DNA of 64,000 nt from Nitrospira tepida (lineage in GTDB: Bacteria; Nitrospirota; Nitrospiria; Nitrospirales; Nitrospiraceae): contig NZ_OX365700.1 of assembly GCF_947241125.1 (NCBI RefSeq), positions 2,016,001 through 2,080,000 on the forward strand, in the 5' to 3' direction. Positions 8,258 to 17,212 of the stretch are shown piece by piece. Numbering within the stretch: position 1 is the stretch's first letter; each line of letters begins with the position of its first letter. The notes under the pieces are model-generated. The model had not been told where the DNA came from. It saw only the letters and a list, made by a program, of their open reading frames with translations, and ran no database searches. A program made the position numbers and the translations under genes.

Positions 8258-8950
8258 ATGGAGGTTCCCACACTCGTGAATTGGACGGCCATTCGTCTCA
8301 CGCTGGAACTGGCGCTGTTGACCGCCGCGATCCTGTTGGTCGTCGGACTTCCGATCGCCTACTGGCTGACCTATTCGCGCCGGCGCTGGAAATTCCTGGT
8401 CGAGTCGGTCGTGGCGCTCCCGCTGGTGTTGCCGCCGACCGTCCTGGGATTCTACATCCTGGTCGCCATCGGTCCCCACAGCCCGCTGGGCCGCTGGTAC
8501 ACGGAACTGGTCGGACATCCCTTGCCGTTCACGTTTGAAGGACTCTTGTTCGCCTCGGTCCTGTACAGCCTACCCTTTGCCGTGCAGCCCTTTGCCTCGG
8601 GGTTTGAACAGGTGGATCGGCGCTTGATCGAGGCCTCCTGGACCTTGGGGCTGTCCAAACTGGCCACGCTTTTCAAGCTGATCATTCCGCTCTCGACTGC
8701 CGGACTCGTCACCGGGTTTGTCCTCAGCTTCGCCCATACGCTCGGCGAGTTCGGCGTGGTGCTGATGGTGGGCGGCAATATCGAGGGGATCACGCGTACG
8801 GTCTCCATCGAGATCTACGACGACGTGCAATCCTTGAACTACGCGGCGGCGGCGAAGACGGCGGCGCTGCTGCTGGGGATCTCGTATCTCGTCCTGCTCG
8901 GCGTGTACGGCCTCAATCGCAAAATGTGGGCGGCATGGCCGCAGAAATAA
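8258..8950 (+). CDS. modB: molybdate ABC transporter permease
   Basis: 230 aa with five to six hydrophobic segments. It has the ModB hallmarks LPLVLPPTVLGFYIL, a cytoplasmic EAA loop (EASWTLGLSKLATLFKLIIPLSTAGLVTG divided over the loop) and FAHTLGEFGVVLMVGGNI. It forms the membrane channel of the ModABC importer together with the ATPase that follows. Its last 16 bases overlap the start of modC, so the two are translationally coupled. Confidence 0.93.
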   Translation: MEVPTLVNWTAIRLTLELALLTAAILLVVGLPIAYWLTYSRRRWKFLVESVVALPLVLPPTVLGFYILVAIGPHSPLGRWYTELVGHPLPFTFEGLLFASVLYSLPFAVQPFASGFEQVDRRLIEASWTLGLSKLATLFKLIIPLSTAGLVTGFVLSFAHTLGEFGVVLMVGGNIEGITRTVSIEIYDDVQSLNYAAAAKTAALLLGISYLVLLGVYGLNRKMWAAWPQK

Positions 8951-10020
8951 GCCTCGATTTCCGCAAGATCTTTCCCAACAAACTGACGGTGGAGGCTCGG
9001 CTTCAGATTCCGTTGCACCCTCCCTCGGTCGTGATCCTGTTTGGTCCGTCCGGGTCGGGAAAGACCACATTGCTGAGATGTCTGGCCGGATTGGAACGGC
9101 CGGACGACGGGACGATTCAATTCGACGGCGAACGGTGGCTTGACCTCCGAGAGGGCATTGTCCGTTCGCCCCAGGCCCGCGCCCTCGGTTATATGTCGCA
9201 GGACTATGCCTTGTTTCCCCATTGCACGGTGGCCGGGAATCTGGCCTTCGGCCTCCGCGCGCTTTCGAGAGCCGAGCGACGGCAACGAATCGGGGAAACG
9301 CTCCGCTTGTTGCATATCGAGGATCTGGCCGATCGGCGTCCGGCCCAACTGTCCGGCGGGCAACAGCAGCGGGTCGCACTGGCCAGGGCCATCGTGCGGC
9401 GGCCACGGCTTCTCTTGCTGGATGAGCCGCTCTCGGCGCTGGATGCGCCGACGCGCGCCCGTTTGTGCGGCGAGCTGCGCGGGCTGCTCAAGCGATTGGC
9501 TATTCCGGCGGTGGTCGTGACCCATGATTGGGCCGAAGCGCTTTCCCTGGGGGATACGATGGTGGTGATGAACCACGGCCGTGTGGTGCAAAGCGGGACG
9601 CCGCAGGAGGTGTTCACCCGTCCATTGGATGCCGAGGTCGCGCGGGTGGTGGGGGTCGACACCGTGTTGCCGGGGCGGGTGGTCGAGGAGGCTGAGGGCC
9701 TCGTCACCGTGGAGGTGGATGGATTACGGCTGGCGGCGATCGGGTCGGAAGGTCTCGCGCAGGATGTATTCGTCTGCATCCGCGCGGAAGATGTAGTGTT
9801 GGAGCCGGCTCAGTCGGGCGTCACGAGCGCGCGCAACCACCTGCTCGGCCGCGTCACGGATATTCAATCGATCGGGGCCTTGGCCAAGGTGCGTATCGAT
9901 TGTGGGTTTCACCTTACAGCCTTAGTCACCCGCTCGGCGCTGCTGGATCTTGGGCTGCAGCCGGGGGTTTCCGTCAAGGCCGCCGTCAAGGCGGGCGCCG
10001 TCCATCTGATCTCCCGCTGA
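8935..10020 (+). CDS. modC: molybdate ABC transporter ATP-binding protein with TOBE domain
   Basis: 361 aa. Walker A (GPSGSGKTTL, near residue 38), Q-loop, ABC signature (LSGGQQQRVALARAI), Walker B (LLLLDEPLSALD) and H-loop (VVVTHDW) are all present. A C-terminal TOBE domain (SARNHLLGRVTDIQSIGALAKVRIDCG) binds molybdate and can regulate transport. I chose the ATG at 8935 (MAAEISLDF), which overlaps the end of modB; a GTG at 8926 is the alternative. It is the last gene of the mod block; a stem-loop lies about 330 bp downstream. Confidence 0.93.
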   Translation: MAAEISLDFRKIFPNKLTVEARLQIPLHPPSVVILFGPSGSGKTTLLRCLAGLERPDDGTIQFDGERWLDLREGIVRSPQARALGYMSQDYALFPHCTVAGNLAFGLRALSRAERRQRIGETLRLLHIEDLADRRPAQLSGGQQQRVALARAIVRRPRLLLLDEPLSALDAPTRARLCGELRGLLKRLAIPAVVVTHDWAEALSLGDTMVVMNHGRVVQSGTPQEVFTRPLDAEVARVVGVDTVLPGRVVEEAEGLVTVEVDGLRLAAIGSEGLAQDVFVCIRAEDVVLEPAQSGVTSARNHLLGRVTDIQSIGALAKVRIDCGFHLTALVTRSALLDLGLQPGVSVKAAVKAGAVHLISR

Positions 10021-10346
10021 TGGCTTCGCGGACCGGCTCCGTCGGAATCAAGGCGCATGCAACCCATCGCGACGATGATCGTGCGATCTTTTTCAGCGGC
10101 GCCTGCACGCTTGCTGATCATCTTCAGGACTGCCTCACGCACGACAACCAAGCTCCCGTTTGTTCCAGACTTCCTCTCTCGTTCCAGAGTCCAATTCCAT
10201 TTCCGGAACGTCATGTGATCCTTGGAGCGGCCTTTTGGGCCAGGAAGACTTGCGGCCGTTCACCCTGGGGGAGGCTCACTCGCATCTAAAGACCGGCTCT
10301 TCCGGAACTCGTGTGGGTAAAGTTGATGGCTCCGGCTGACGTTGGA

Positions 10347-10372
10347 CCCGTTGCATCCAGAAAGGCAACGGG
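10347..10372. terminator. 8-bp perfect stem-loop downstream of modC
   Basis: CCCGTTGC (10347-10354) pairs perfectly with GCAACGGG (10365-10372) around a 10-nt loop. There is no T-tract after it on either strand, so it may be an RNA-stabilising structure or part of a larger fold rather than a classic rho-independent terminator. Confidence 0.4.
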
Positions 10373-10423
10373 TTCCCCGACACTCCGGGTTGCGTCATGA
10401 TGCGTTGGCGTCAGGAGGCCGTT

Positions 10424-10494
10424 CCTGGTCGTCCTGTTGGCCACCGCGACTGTGAGGCGACGCCGGAGCGTCAAGCCGTCGCGGTGGCACCAGG
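10424..10494. ncRNA. candidate structured RNA element
   Basis: An 11-bp perfect inverted repeat, GCCACCGCGAC (10440-10450) with GTCGCGGTGGC (10478-10488), encloses a second perfect hairpin GACGC-cgga-GCGTC (10459-10472). The outer stem is extended by CCTGGT (10424-10429) pairing with ACCAGG (10489-10494) across a 10-nt one-sided bulge. The result is a 71-nt, three-helix structure in a gene-free region. It matches no riboswitch class I can recognise (cobalamin and Moco considered). The strand is undetermined. It could be a DNA palindrome rather than RNA. Confidence 0.35.
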
Positions 10495-10840
10495 ATCAGC
10501 CTGCATTCGCCCCGTTCCCGTCATGACGCGAACCCTCCGTGTCCGCCCTTCCAGCCGGGGCTGGCACGATGGCACCTCGTCCGATGGCCCGCACAATTTC
10601 CGGAAAAGCCCTTGGGCTGCTCTGCAGGCATTGGGGTGGCTTCAGGGTCGGCATGGGGGTGACGCTGCCTTCGCTGAAGAAGCGGGGCCCCACCGGGGGT
10701 TTGTCGAGCAGGAAAGCCGAAAGTGACCAAGGCACCACGGCCGCAGACCGTGGCCGTAGGAATTTCGGAAGGGTTTCCGCTCGGCAAGCCCCGGTAGGGT
10801 CGCTCTGAGAGGCGCGGCAGCACAAGCCCCATGCCGACAC

Positions 10841-11422
10841 TCAACTTGAGTCACCCACACAAAATCCTGAAGAGCCTAAAGACTTATCGTCTCGGTGCTT
10901 GGACCATATCTTAAACGCTTGAGTCAGTAATTCTTGGGCTTCCTCCTCTCGGTGCGCTTTTTTGAGGACAAAGGCCAAGGCTTCTAAGTTGGCGGCTACA
11001 TCCAAGTGTCCGGGGCCAAACACCTTTTCATTGATCTTCAGTGAAAGCCGGAGCTGGTGTTCTGCCTCGGCATAGCGGCGCTGCACGGCATAGAGGCCTC
11101 CTAGTTTGCTCAGAAGCACCGCGATGTGAGAATGGTCCCGGCCCAGGGCGTTCGATGTGATCTCTAGTGATGTCTTCAGCAGGCGTTCGGCTTCGGAATA
11201 GTTGCCACGTCTTGCGAAGGCTGATGCCCTCGCGGTGAGGGCCATTGCGGCCCTTGGAGGGTTCTCTTCGCGATCCGGTCCGCTGATCGTCAGGATGGGC
11301 TGCGAGCCCTCACTGGGTCCTTGTTGCCATCTGGTCTCCAAGCTCAGGGCGCAAACCGGCTCGGAGATCACGCTCAAGATCGCCGCAGACGTTCGAGCAA
11401 GAATACCCGGGCATGTGCTCAT
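10841..11422 (-). CDS. tetratricopeptide-repeat protein
   Basis: 193 aa. Residues 60-180 hold three TPR units of the TPR_10/12 type: FARRGNYSEAERLLKTSLEI, LYAVQRRYAEAEHQLRLSL and AFVLKKAHREEEAQELLTQA, with GRDHSHIA and GPGHLDVA linkers typical of kinesin-light-chain-like repeats. The N-terminus has a weak hydrophobic segment but no clear signal peptide. The ATG has a good ribosome site (GAGGAGGG). It probably serves in protein-protein interaction; no partner is shown by the context. Confidence 0.72.
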   Translation of the reverse strand: MSTCPGILARTSAAILSVISEPVCALSLETRWQQGPSEGSQPILTISGPDREENPPRAAMALTARASAFARRGNYSEAERLLKTSLEITSNALGRDHSHIAVLLSKLGGLYAVQRRYAEAEHQLRLSLKINEKVFGPGHLDVAANLEALAFVLKKAHREEEAQELLTQAFKIWSKHRDDKSLGSSGFCVGDSS

Positions 11423-11508
11423 ATGACGCCCTCCTCGGCTACTCTCAGGTACTATTCATCTAGCTCAACCCTCCCTTCTCACTCGCCGAGCAAGCTCTAT
11501 CCCTTGCT

Positions 11509-12300
11509 CTATGATCCATTCGATGACACAGGGTCAAAGCCATATTTGAGGAGGAGTTTTTGTATGCGGGGACTCGCCATGAAATCGGCAAACTCTTTTG
11601 CGGCGCCCAAGGATGCCGGCCGACAGGTCCATACCACCGCTTCTCCGAACCGGACCGTCGTATGATTTCCGGCCGGAGCCTCATCAATGATGCGCACCTG
11701 CCCGTTGTTGATCGCATCGACGCGGTAGACGATCCCCACGTCCGCCTTCCCCATATGGACCAGATTGACGAGATCCTCGTTCTGTCGCGCATAAAGAAGG
11801 GTGAAGCGGCTCTTATATGCAGGATCGAGCGTGGTCAGGGCTCGGGCTGTGACCGCTCCCAATGAGGAGGTCTGAGGATCACCGAGGGCGATCCGGGTCG
11901 CTCGATTCGGCAACGCATCGTGCAAGGAGACCGCAATGGCGCGGGAGGCCGCCGACATCACCAGAACGAGAGAGGTCTGCGCGTAGACGCGCGGCGCGCC
12001 GTTGAGCGTCAGCCCCTTTGCGTGCAACTTCTCGACTTCCTCCACCGCCGCAGGGAGAAACACATCGATGGGCGCTCCCTGTTCAATTTGCCGGCGCATC
12101 GCTTGGGATGGACCGTACAGGACATGCACCGTCGCTCCATATTCTTTCTCGAACATCGGCACGATTTCCTGAAACGCCGCCTTCAAACTGGGCGCGGCCC
12201 CCACCGTCAGGGTCTCGGCTCGAACAGGTTCCCCCGTCGCCACAATGCCTCCAAGCCCGCTGACCGCCATCGCCATGCAGAATGCCCGAATTCCCGTCAT
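11509..12300 (-). CDS. modA: molybdate-type substrate-binding protein (third ModA paralogue)
   Basis: 263 aa. A signal peptide (FCMAMAVSGLGGIVATGEPVRA) precedes the ModA opening ETLTVGAAPSLKAAFQEIVPMFEKEYG, then LYGPSQAMRRQIEQGAPIDVFLPA, IALGDPQTSSLGAVTARAL and KADVGIVYRVDA. The ATG at 12300 has a clear ribosome site (AAGGAGCACC); the frame is open further upstream but without a site. It is encoded on the opposite strand from the mod operon and has no permease next to it. It may feed the same ModBC or bind a different oxyanion. Confidence 0.85.
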   Translation of the reverse strand: MTGIRAFCMAMAVSGLGGIVATGEPVRAETLTVGAAPSLKAAFQEIVPMFEKEYGATVHVLYGPSQAMRRQIEQGAPIDVFLPAAVEEVEKLHAKGLTLNGAPRVYAQTSLVLVMSAASRAIAVSLHDALPNRATRIALGDPQTSSLGAVTARALTTLDPAYKSRFTLLYARQNEDLVNLVHMGKADVGIVYRVDAINNGQVRIIDEAPAGNHTTVRFGEAVVWTCRPASLGAAKEFADFMASPRIQKLLLKYGFDPVSSNGS

Positions 12301-12778
12301 GGTGCTCCTTTTCTTGACCCTGTTCACGAAGAGGTCCGATGAGGTGATGTCCATGTGCGCGGCTTGAACAGCAAAATCAATACCCACGATCGTCCTCATG
12401 GGATGAACCGGGGCAAACCGGTCCAACCATCGCATCTCCAACGGGTTCGCGACAGGCGATTGCACGACCGCCTCACCCGCGCGAGCCGCCGAATCGTGTG
12501 ATTCCGCACGACGCGCTCTGTGATCAAATGCACCATGCGGAGTTTGTGCCGTCCGGTCCGAACCGCGTCGGAGCCGCCGATGTCTTGTCCGAATAAGGAT
12601 GACGTACCTCCTGCCATTCCCAACCCATAGGTTGAGCGAATCAGACGATCAGGTATGGGCCTTGCTGTACGTACTGGCAATGGTCTCGGCTCGCGGCCAG
12701 GGCGGTCCTTCCTAAACCAGCGGGATCTGTGTGAGGGACCATCCGACCGCATGGGCAGACTTCGCGGATGAACCAGGC
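12301..12778. other. 478-bp intergenic region between divergent genes
   Basis: This region separates the leftward modA-like gene from the rightward RND efflux operon, so it must hold at least two promoters. I could not identify convincing -35/-10 pairs. The only palindrome I noticed is GTACGTAC at about 12667. No coding sequence is supported. Confidence 0.4.
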
Positions 12779-14278
12779 ATGAACGAGATCGTCCTCATTG
12801 CCCTGCGCAGGCCTTACACCTTCGTCGTCATGTCCATCCTGATCGTGTTGTTGGGGGGCCTGACGGTGCTCCACATGCCGACGGACGTCTTCCCAAACAT
12901 CACGATTCCCGTCACCTCGGTGGTCTGGATTTACTCAGGCCTGCTGCCGCAGCAGGTGGAAGGACGCATCACCTATCTGTTCGAACGGTTCCTGACCTCG
13001 ACGGTGGAAGGCATCAAATACATCCATAGCCACTCCTACTATGGCAGCAGCATCACCAATATTTTCCTCCAGGACGGAGTCGACGTGGGCCGGGCCGAAG
13101 CGGACATCGTGGGCATCGCGCAGAATGTCGTCAAGGCGCTGCCGCCCGATATTTCGCCGCCCATGGTCATGCGTCTCGCGCCATCCTCGATCCCGGTGGC
13201 CATGCTCGAAATCAGCTCCGACAACATGACGCCCGCGGAACTCTATAACCTCGCCTACATGCGCATCCGCCCCCTGCTCGTGACGGTGCCGGGGATCGTC
13301 CTGCCGCACCCCTACGGGGGGCAAGACATGCAGGTCATGGTCAATCTCGACCAGCAGAAAATGCTCGCCCGTCACCTGACGCCGTCGGACATTCACGATG
13401 TTCTCATGAAGCAGTACCTCGTGCTGCCGTCCGGCGACATCAAAATCAAGCAGACCGACTGGATCGTGCTGACGAACGCCTCGCCGTTGAAGATTGATGA
13501 TTTCGCCAATATCCCGATCAAGCGGGAAGGCAATGCGTTCGTCTATCTGCGCGACGTCGCCACCGTGCGCCTCATGGGCCGGGTGCAACAGAACGCGGTG
13601 CTGGTGAAGGGCAAGCAGACCGTCATCATCGTCGCGATGAAGAGCACGGAGGCCTCGACCCTCGACGTGGTCGATGGGATCAAGAAGATGATCCCGCGCG
13701 CCGAGCAAGTCTCTCCGGAGGGCGTGAAGATCAGGCTCCTCGACGACGCCTCGACCTTCGTGAAGGATTCGATCTCGGACGTCGTGCATGAAATGGCGAC
13801 CGCCGGCGCGCTGGTCGGCCTCATCGTGCTGTTGCTGCTCGGCTCCTGGCGAGCCACGGTCATCGTCTGGACCTCGATCCCGTTGTCCATTCTGACCGCC
13901 ATCATCGGCCTGCACTGGCTCGGAGAGACGATCAACGTCATGACCTTGGGCGGGTTGGCGCTGGCCGTCGGCATTCTGGTCGACGACGCGACCGTGATGA
14001 TCGAGAATATCGATCGCCACCTCGAGATGGGCAAGCCGCTCGAGCAAGCCATCATCGACGCCGCCAATCAAATCGTCGTCCCGACGCTCGTCGCCACCCT
14101 GTGCATCGCGATCGTCTGGCTTCCCCTCTTCCAGCTCGGCGGCGTCGCCGGTTACCTGTTCAAGCCCATGGCGGAGGCGGTCATCATCGCGATGCTCGCC
14201 TCCTTCATCCTGTCGCGCACGCTGGTGCCCACCATGGCGAAATATCTGATGAAGGGCCACCATGTCGCAGCCGCCTGA
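12779..14278 (+). CDS. RND efflux pump, N-terminal half (split gene)
   Basis: 499 aa, the first half of an AcrB/HAE-type RND transporter that is normally about 1040 aa. TM1 (YTFVVMSILIVLLGGLTVL) is followed by periplasmic loop 1 (FPNITIPVTSVVWIYSGLLPQQVE), then TM2-6 including VVLLLLGSWRATVIVW and the proton-relay motif GILVDDATVMIENIDRHLE, with the two adjacent Asp residues in TM4. The frame ends in TGA just after the sixth TM segment, where a single-chain pump continues into its second half. The second half is encoded next, overlapping by 17 nt in another frame. The ATG at 12779 is the best-fitting N-terminus (MNEIVLIALRRPY). Confidence 0.88.
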   Translation: MNEIVLIALRRPYTFVVMSILIVLLGGLTVLHMPTDVFPNITIPVTSVVWIYSGLLPQQVEGRITYLFERFLTSTVEGIKYIHSHSYYGSSITNIFLQDGVDVGRAEADIVGIAQNVVKALPPDISPPMVMRLAPSSIPVAMLEISSDNMTPAELYNLAYMRIRPLLVTVPGIVLPHPYGGQDMQVMVNLDQQKMLARHLTPSDIHDVLMKQYLVLPSGDIKIKQTDWIVLTNASPLKIDDFANIPIKREGNAFVYLRDVATVRLMGRVQQNAVLVKGKQTVIIVAMKSTEASTLDVVDGIKKMIPRAEQVSPEGVKIRLLDDASTFVKDSISDVVHEMATAGALVGLIVLLLLGSWRATVIVWTSIPLSILTAIIGLHWLGETINVMTLGGLALAVGILVDDATVMIENIDRHLEMGKPLEQAIIDAANQIVVPTLVATLCIAIVWLPLFQLGGVAGYLFKPMAEAVIIAMLASFILSRTLVPTMAKYLMKGHHVAAA

Positions 14279-15959
14279 ACAGCACGGGCGATCGGATGTC
14301 GAACCGTCGCGCAACCTCTTCGTCCGTTTTCAGAAGGCGTTCGAGCGCCGCTTCGATCGGTTCCGCGAGCGCTACGGCGCGTTGCTCGAACAGGTGATCG
14401 CCCATCGCCGCGCCTTCGTCACGATCGCGCTGGCTATCGCGGCCGGCTCCCTGTCCCTCTTCTTCTTCCTCGGGCGCGATTACTTCCCCGAGATCCGGTC
14501 GGGGGTGATTCAGATGCATATGCGGGCGCCGCTCGGGACGCGCATCGAGGTGTCGGGACGCATCGCCACGCTCGTCTCCAACAGCATCGAGGAGTTGCTG
14601 CCGGGCCGGGTCGAAAACATCGTCAGTAATTGCGGCCTGCCGGTCGGACCGCACAACCTGGCCTTCATTCCGACGCCGACGATCGGCTCTCAGGACTGTG
14701 ATCTGACGATCCTGTTGAAAGATGAAAAAGCGCCGGTGTGGGACTACCGCCGCATCCTCCGCAAGGGCTTGAAGGAGCGCTATCCGGGCACCGAGTTCAC
14801 GTTCCAGCCGTCGGATCTGACCGCAAAAATTCTCAACTTCGGCGCGCCGGCGCCGATTGACGTGCAGGTCAACGGCCCGGACATGTACTCCAACTATGAG
14901 TTCGCCAGAAAATTGGCGGGCAAGTTTCGCGAGATCCCCGGCGCCGCGGACGTGGTGATTCAGCAGACGATGCGCACGCCGACCCTCATGGTCGAAGGCG
15001 ACCGCACGTTCGGGCTCGGGGTCAACAGGACCCTGAAGAACATGGCCGACAATCTGCTCATGACGACCGCCGGGAGTCAGCAGGTCGACCAGATTTACTG
15101 GCTCGATCCGAGCACCGGCATGTCGTATCTGATCAATGTCTATACGCCGCAGCCGCAGATCAACAGCGTCAACAGCATCAAGACCGTCCCGGTCGATGCC
15201 TCGGGGAATGCTTCGAACGATCATGATGTGCAACTGCTCGGCAATTTAGCCGACCTGTCGGCGGAGGGCACGCCGGGCGTGATCACGCACGGGAACATCA
15301 TGCCCCTGTTCGACATCTACGTCTCCGCCGAAGGGCGTGATCTCGGCGGCGTGCTGGCAGATGTCGAGAGGATTGCCCACAGCATGGAGCACGAGAAGCC
15401 CCTCAGCGCCGAGGTCGAAATCCATGGCCAGGCCGCGCTGATGTACGAGGCCTATGCCGAGCTGATCTTCGGGCTGCTCGCCGCGATCGTGCTGGTCTAT
15501 CTGCTGATCGTCGTCAACTTCCAATCCTGGCTTGACCCCTTCATCATCATTACGGCGTTGCCCGGTGCCTTGGCGGGCATCGCGTGGGCGTTGTTTCTGA
15601 CCCATACGCGGCTGTCGGAGCCCGCGCTGACGGGGGCGATCATGACCATGGGCACGGGGACCGCCAATTCGATCCTCGTCGTGTCCTATGCGCGCGAGCG
15701 GCTCCAGGAGCACGGCGACGCGCTCTTGGCCGCGATCGAAGCCGGGAAGACCCGCTTTCGTCCGGTGCTCATGACGGCCTCGGCCATGATCATCGGGATG
15801 GTCCCCATGGCGACGGGCTATTCCCAGAATGCGCCGCTGGGCCGCGCCGTCATCGGCGGCTTGCTCGTGGCCACGGTCTTCACCCTGTTTTTCGTGCCCT
15901 GCGTGTACGCGATGGTCTACAGCCGGCGAATGGCTCGGCAAAAGGGACAGGCTTCATGA
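14262..15959 (+). CDS. RND efflux pump, C-terminal half (split gene)
   Basis: 565 aa, the second half of the RND pump: TM7 (FVTIALAIAAGSLSLFFFLGRDYFPEI), periplasmic loop 2 (HMRAPLGTRIEVSG onwards), and TM8-12 (LIFGLLAAIVLVYLLIVVNFQSWLDP, MTMGTGTANSILVVSYAR). The ATG at 14262 has a ribosome site (AAGGG, 5-nt spacing) inside the end of the first half, so it can be translated as a separate chain. In related pumps the segment SRNLFVRFQKAFERRFDRFR is continuous with the first half. The break lies at the internal repeat boundary of the RND fold. It ends in ATGA overlap with the adaptor gene. Confidence 0.88.
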   Translation: MSQPPEQHGRSDVEPSRNLFVRFQKAFERRFDRFRERYGALLEQVIAHRRAFVTIALAIAAGSLSLFFFLGRDYFPEIRSGVIQMHMRAPLGTRIEVSGRIATLVSNSIEELLPGRVENIVSNCGLPVGPHNLAFIPTPTIGSQDCDLTILLKDEKAPVWDYRRILRKGLKERYPGTEFTFQPSDLTAKILNFGAPAPIDVQVNGPDMYSNYEFARKLAGKFREIPGAADVVIQQTMRTPTLMVEGDRTFGLGVNRTLKNMADNLLMTTAGSQQVDQIYWLDPSTGMSYLINVYTPQPQINSVNSIKTVPVDASGNASNDHDVQLLGNLADLSAEGTPGVITHGNIMPLFDIYVSAEGRDLGGVLADVERIAHSMEHEKPLSAEVEIHGQAALMYEAYAELIFGLLAAIVLVYLLIVVNFQSWLDPFIIITALPGALAGIAWALFLTHTRLSEPALTGAIMTMGTGTANSILVVSYARERLQEHGDALLAAIEAGKTRFRPVLMTASAMIIGMVPMATGYSQNAPLGRAVIGGLLVATVFTLFFVPCVYAMVYSRRMARQKGQAS

Positions 15960-17212
15960 TGAAGACATTCGGTGGAAGAAGCGTGGCGCTTTTCGCGGTC
16001 CTCCTGTTTGCGCTCTATGTCGGCTACCGGATTCATGAGAGCAGGAGCGATGCCGCGCTGCTGCGCGAGAAGACGCTCGAAGAGGCCGTCCCCACCGTGG
16101 CCGTCGTCTTTCCAAAGCCGGTGCCGGCGACCGAGACCATTACGCTTCCCGGCAATATCGTGGGCTGGTACGAGGCGCCGATGTACGCGCGAGTCACGGG
16201 CTATGTGAAGATGTGGTACAAGGACTACGGAGACCAGGTCAAGACAGGCGACATCCTCGCCGAAATCAACGCGCCGGATCTCGACGCCGAATATGCGCAG
16301 GCCAAGGCGGATCTGGAGACGGAACGGGCCAGGTATAAGCTTGCCGAGGTGACCGCGAAGCGCTGGGCCGCGCTCCGCCCGAATCATGCCGTCTCCGAAC
16401 AGTCGATCACGGTGAAGGAACAGGAGTTGAAAGCCGAAGCGGCAAAGGTCAAGGCCGCGGAACAAAAGGTCAGGAACATCGAAGCGTTCATCAGGTTCAA
16501 AACGATCGTCGCGCCCTTTGACGGCGTGGTGACCCAACGCAACATCAACGTCGGCGACTTGGTCAGCAAGGAGGGCAATCTCAGCACCCCCAATGCGAAA
16601 AGCAACCTCTTTACCGTGGCCGACGTCCATATCTTGCGTCTCTTCGTCAACGTGCCGGAATCGTTCGGGCCCTTCCTCCAGCCGGGCCTGACGGCCGACG
16701 TGACCGTGCCGCAACTGCCCAATCGTCATTTCACCGCGAAATTCCTGACGGTTTCGAAGGGATTCGATGTGAGCACGCGCACCGCGGTGACGGTCTTTAC
16801 GATCGACAACGAGGACCGGGCGCTCTGGCCGGGCTCCTACGCCGAGGTCCATCTCACGGCTCCGGTCAATCGAGAAGCCTTCACGATGCCCTCCACCGCG
16901 TTGGTGTTCCAAGAACACGGCACGCAAGCGGCCGTCGTGACGGAGGACGACCGAGTCCACTTGAAACCCATCACGGTGAGCAAACTCATGGATCAAGTTG
17001 TCGAAGTGGCGGAGGGACTTTCCGAAAGCGACCGCATCATCAACAATCCCAGCGCCGCATTGCTCGAGGGCGACCAGGTGCGCGTCGTGACTCCGGCGCC
17101 GGGGTATGATCTGGTCAATACCGAGTCCTCGGCGTCAAAAGACAACTCAAACCCACATGAGCAATCCCGGACAAAGGCACCATCGGCACCACCATCGCCA
17201 GTTTCGCCATGA
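15956..17212 (+). CDS. RND efflux periplasmic adaptor (membrane fusion protein)
   Basis: 418 aa. An N-terminal membrane anchor (SVALFAVLLFALYVGYRI) is followed by a beta-barrel/lipoyl half (TITLPGNIVGWYEAPMYARVTGYVKMWYKDYGDQVKTGDILAEI split over the domain), a helical hairpin (residues about 120-180) and the returning lipoyl half (IRFKTIVAPFDGVVTQRNINVGDLV). This is the HlyD/AcrA family order. It links the inner-membrane pump to the outer-membrane channel. Its ATG overlaps the stop of the pump half (ATGA), and its end overlaps the channel gene in the same way, so the four genes form one tight operon. Confidence 0.92.
   Translation: MMKTFGGRSVALFAVLLFALYVGYRIHESRSDAALLREKTLEEAVPTVAVVFPKPVPATETITLPGNIVGWYEAPMYARVTGYVKMWYKDYGDQVKTGDILAEINAPDLDAEYAQAKADLETERARYKLAEVTAKRWAALRPNHAVSEQSITVKEQELKAEAAKVKAAEQKVRNIEAFIRFKTIVAPFDGVVTQRNINVGDLVSKEGNLSTPNAKSNLFTVADVHILRLFVNVPESFGPFLQPGLTADVTVPQLPNRHFTAKFLTVSKGFDVSTRTAVTVFTIDNEDRALWPGSYAEVHLTAPVNREAFTMPSTALVFQEHGTQAAVVTEDDRVHLKPITVSKLMDQVVEVAEGLSESDRIINNPSAALLEGDQVRVVTPAPGYDLVNTESSASKDNSNPHEQSRTKAPSAPPSPVSP

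Larger units (their letters stand above)
10021..10840. other. 820-bp gene-free stretch between modC and a TPR gene
   Basis: No reading frame here has a ribosome site, a recognisable domain or a plausible composition; the open frames are shadows of high GC. The stretch does hold two notable secondary structures (10347-10372 and 10424-10494), annotated separately. It lies between the 3' ends of a rightward operon and a leftward gene, so it may contain a structured RNA, terminators or decayed sequence. Confidence 0.5.

Noticed and set aside
10420-10500. Cobalamin or molybdenum-cofactor riboswitch
   Set aside because: ACTGTGAGGCG has a passing likeness to the B12 box, but the conserved core and order of helices are missing.
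10397-10840. Several open frames of about 100 codons on both strands in the modC-TPR gap
   Set aside because: Arg/Gly/Pro-rich shadow composition, no ribosome site, no recognisable domain.
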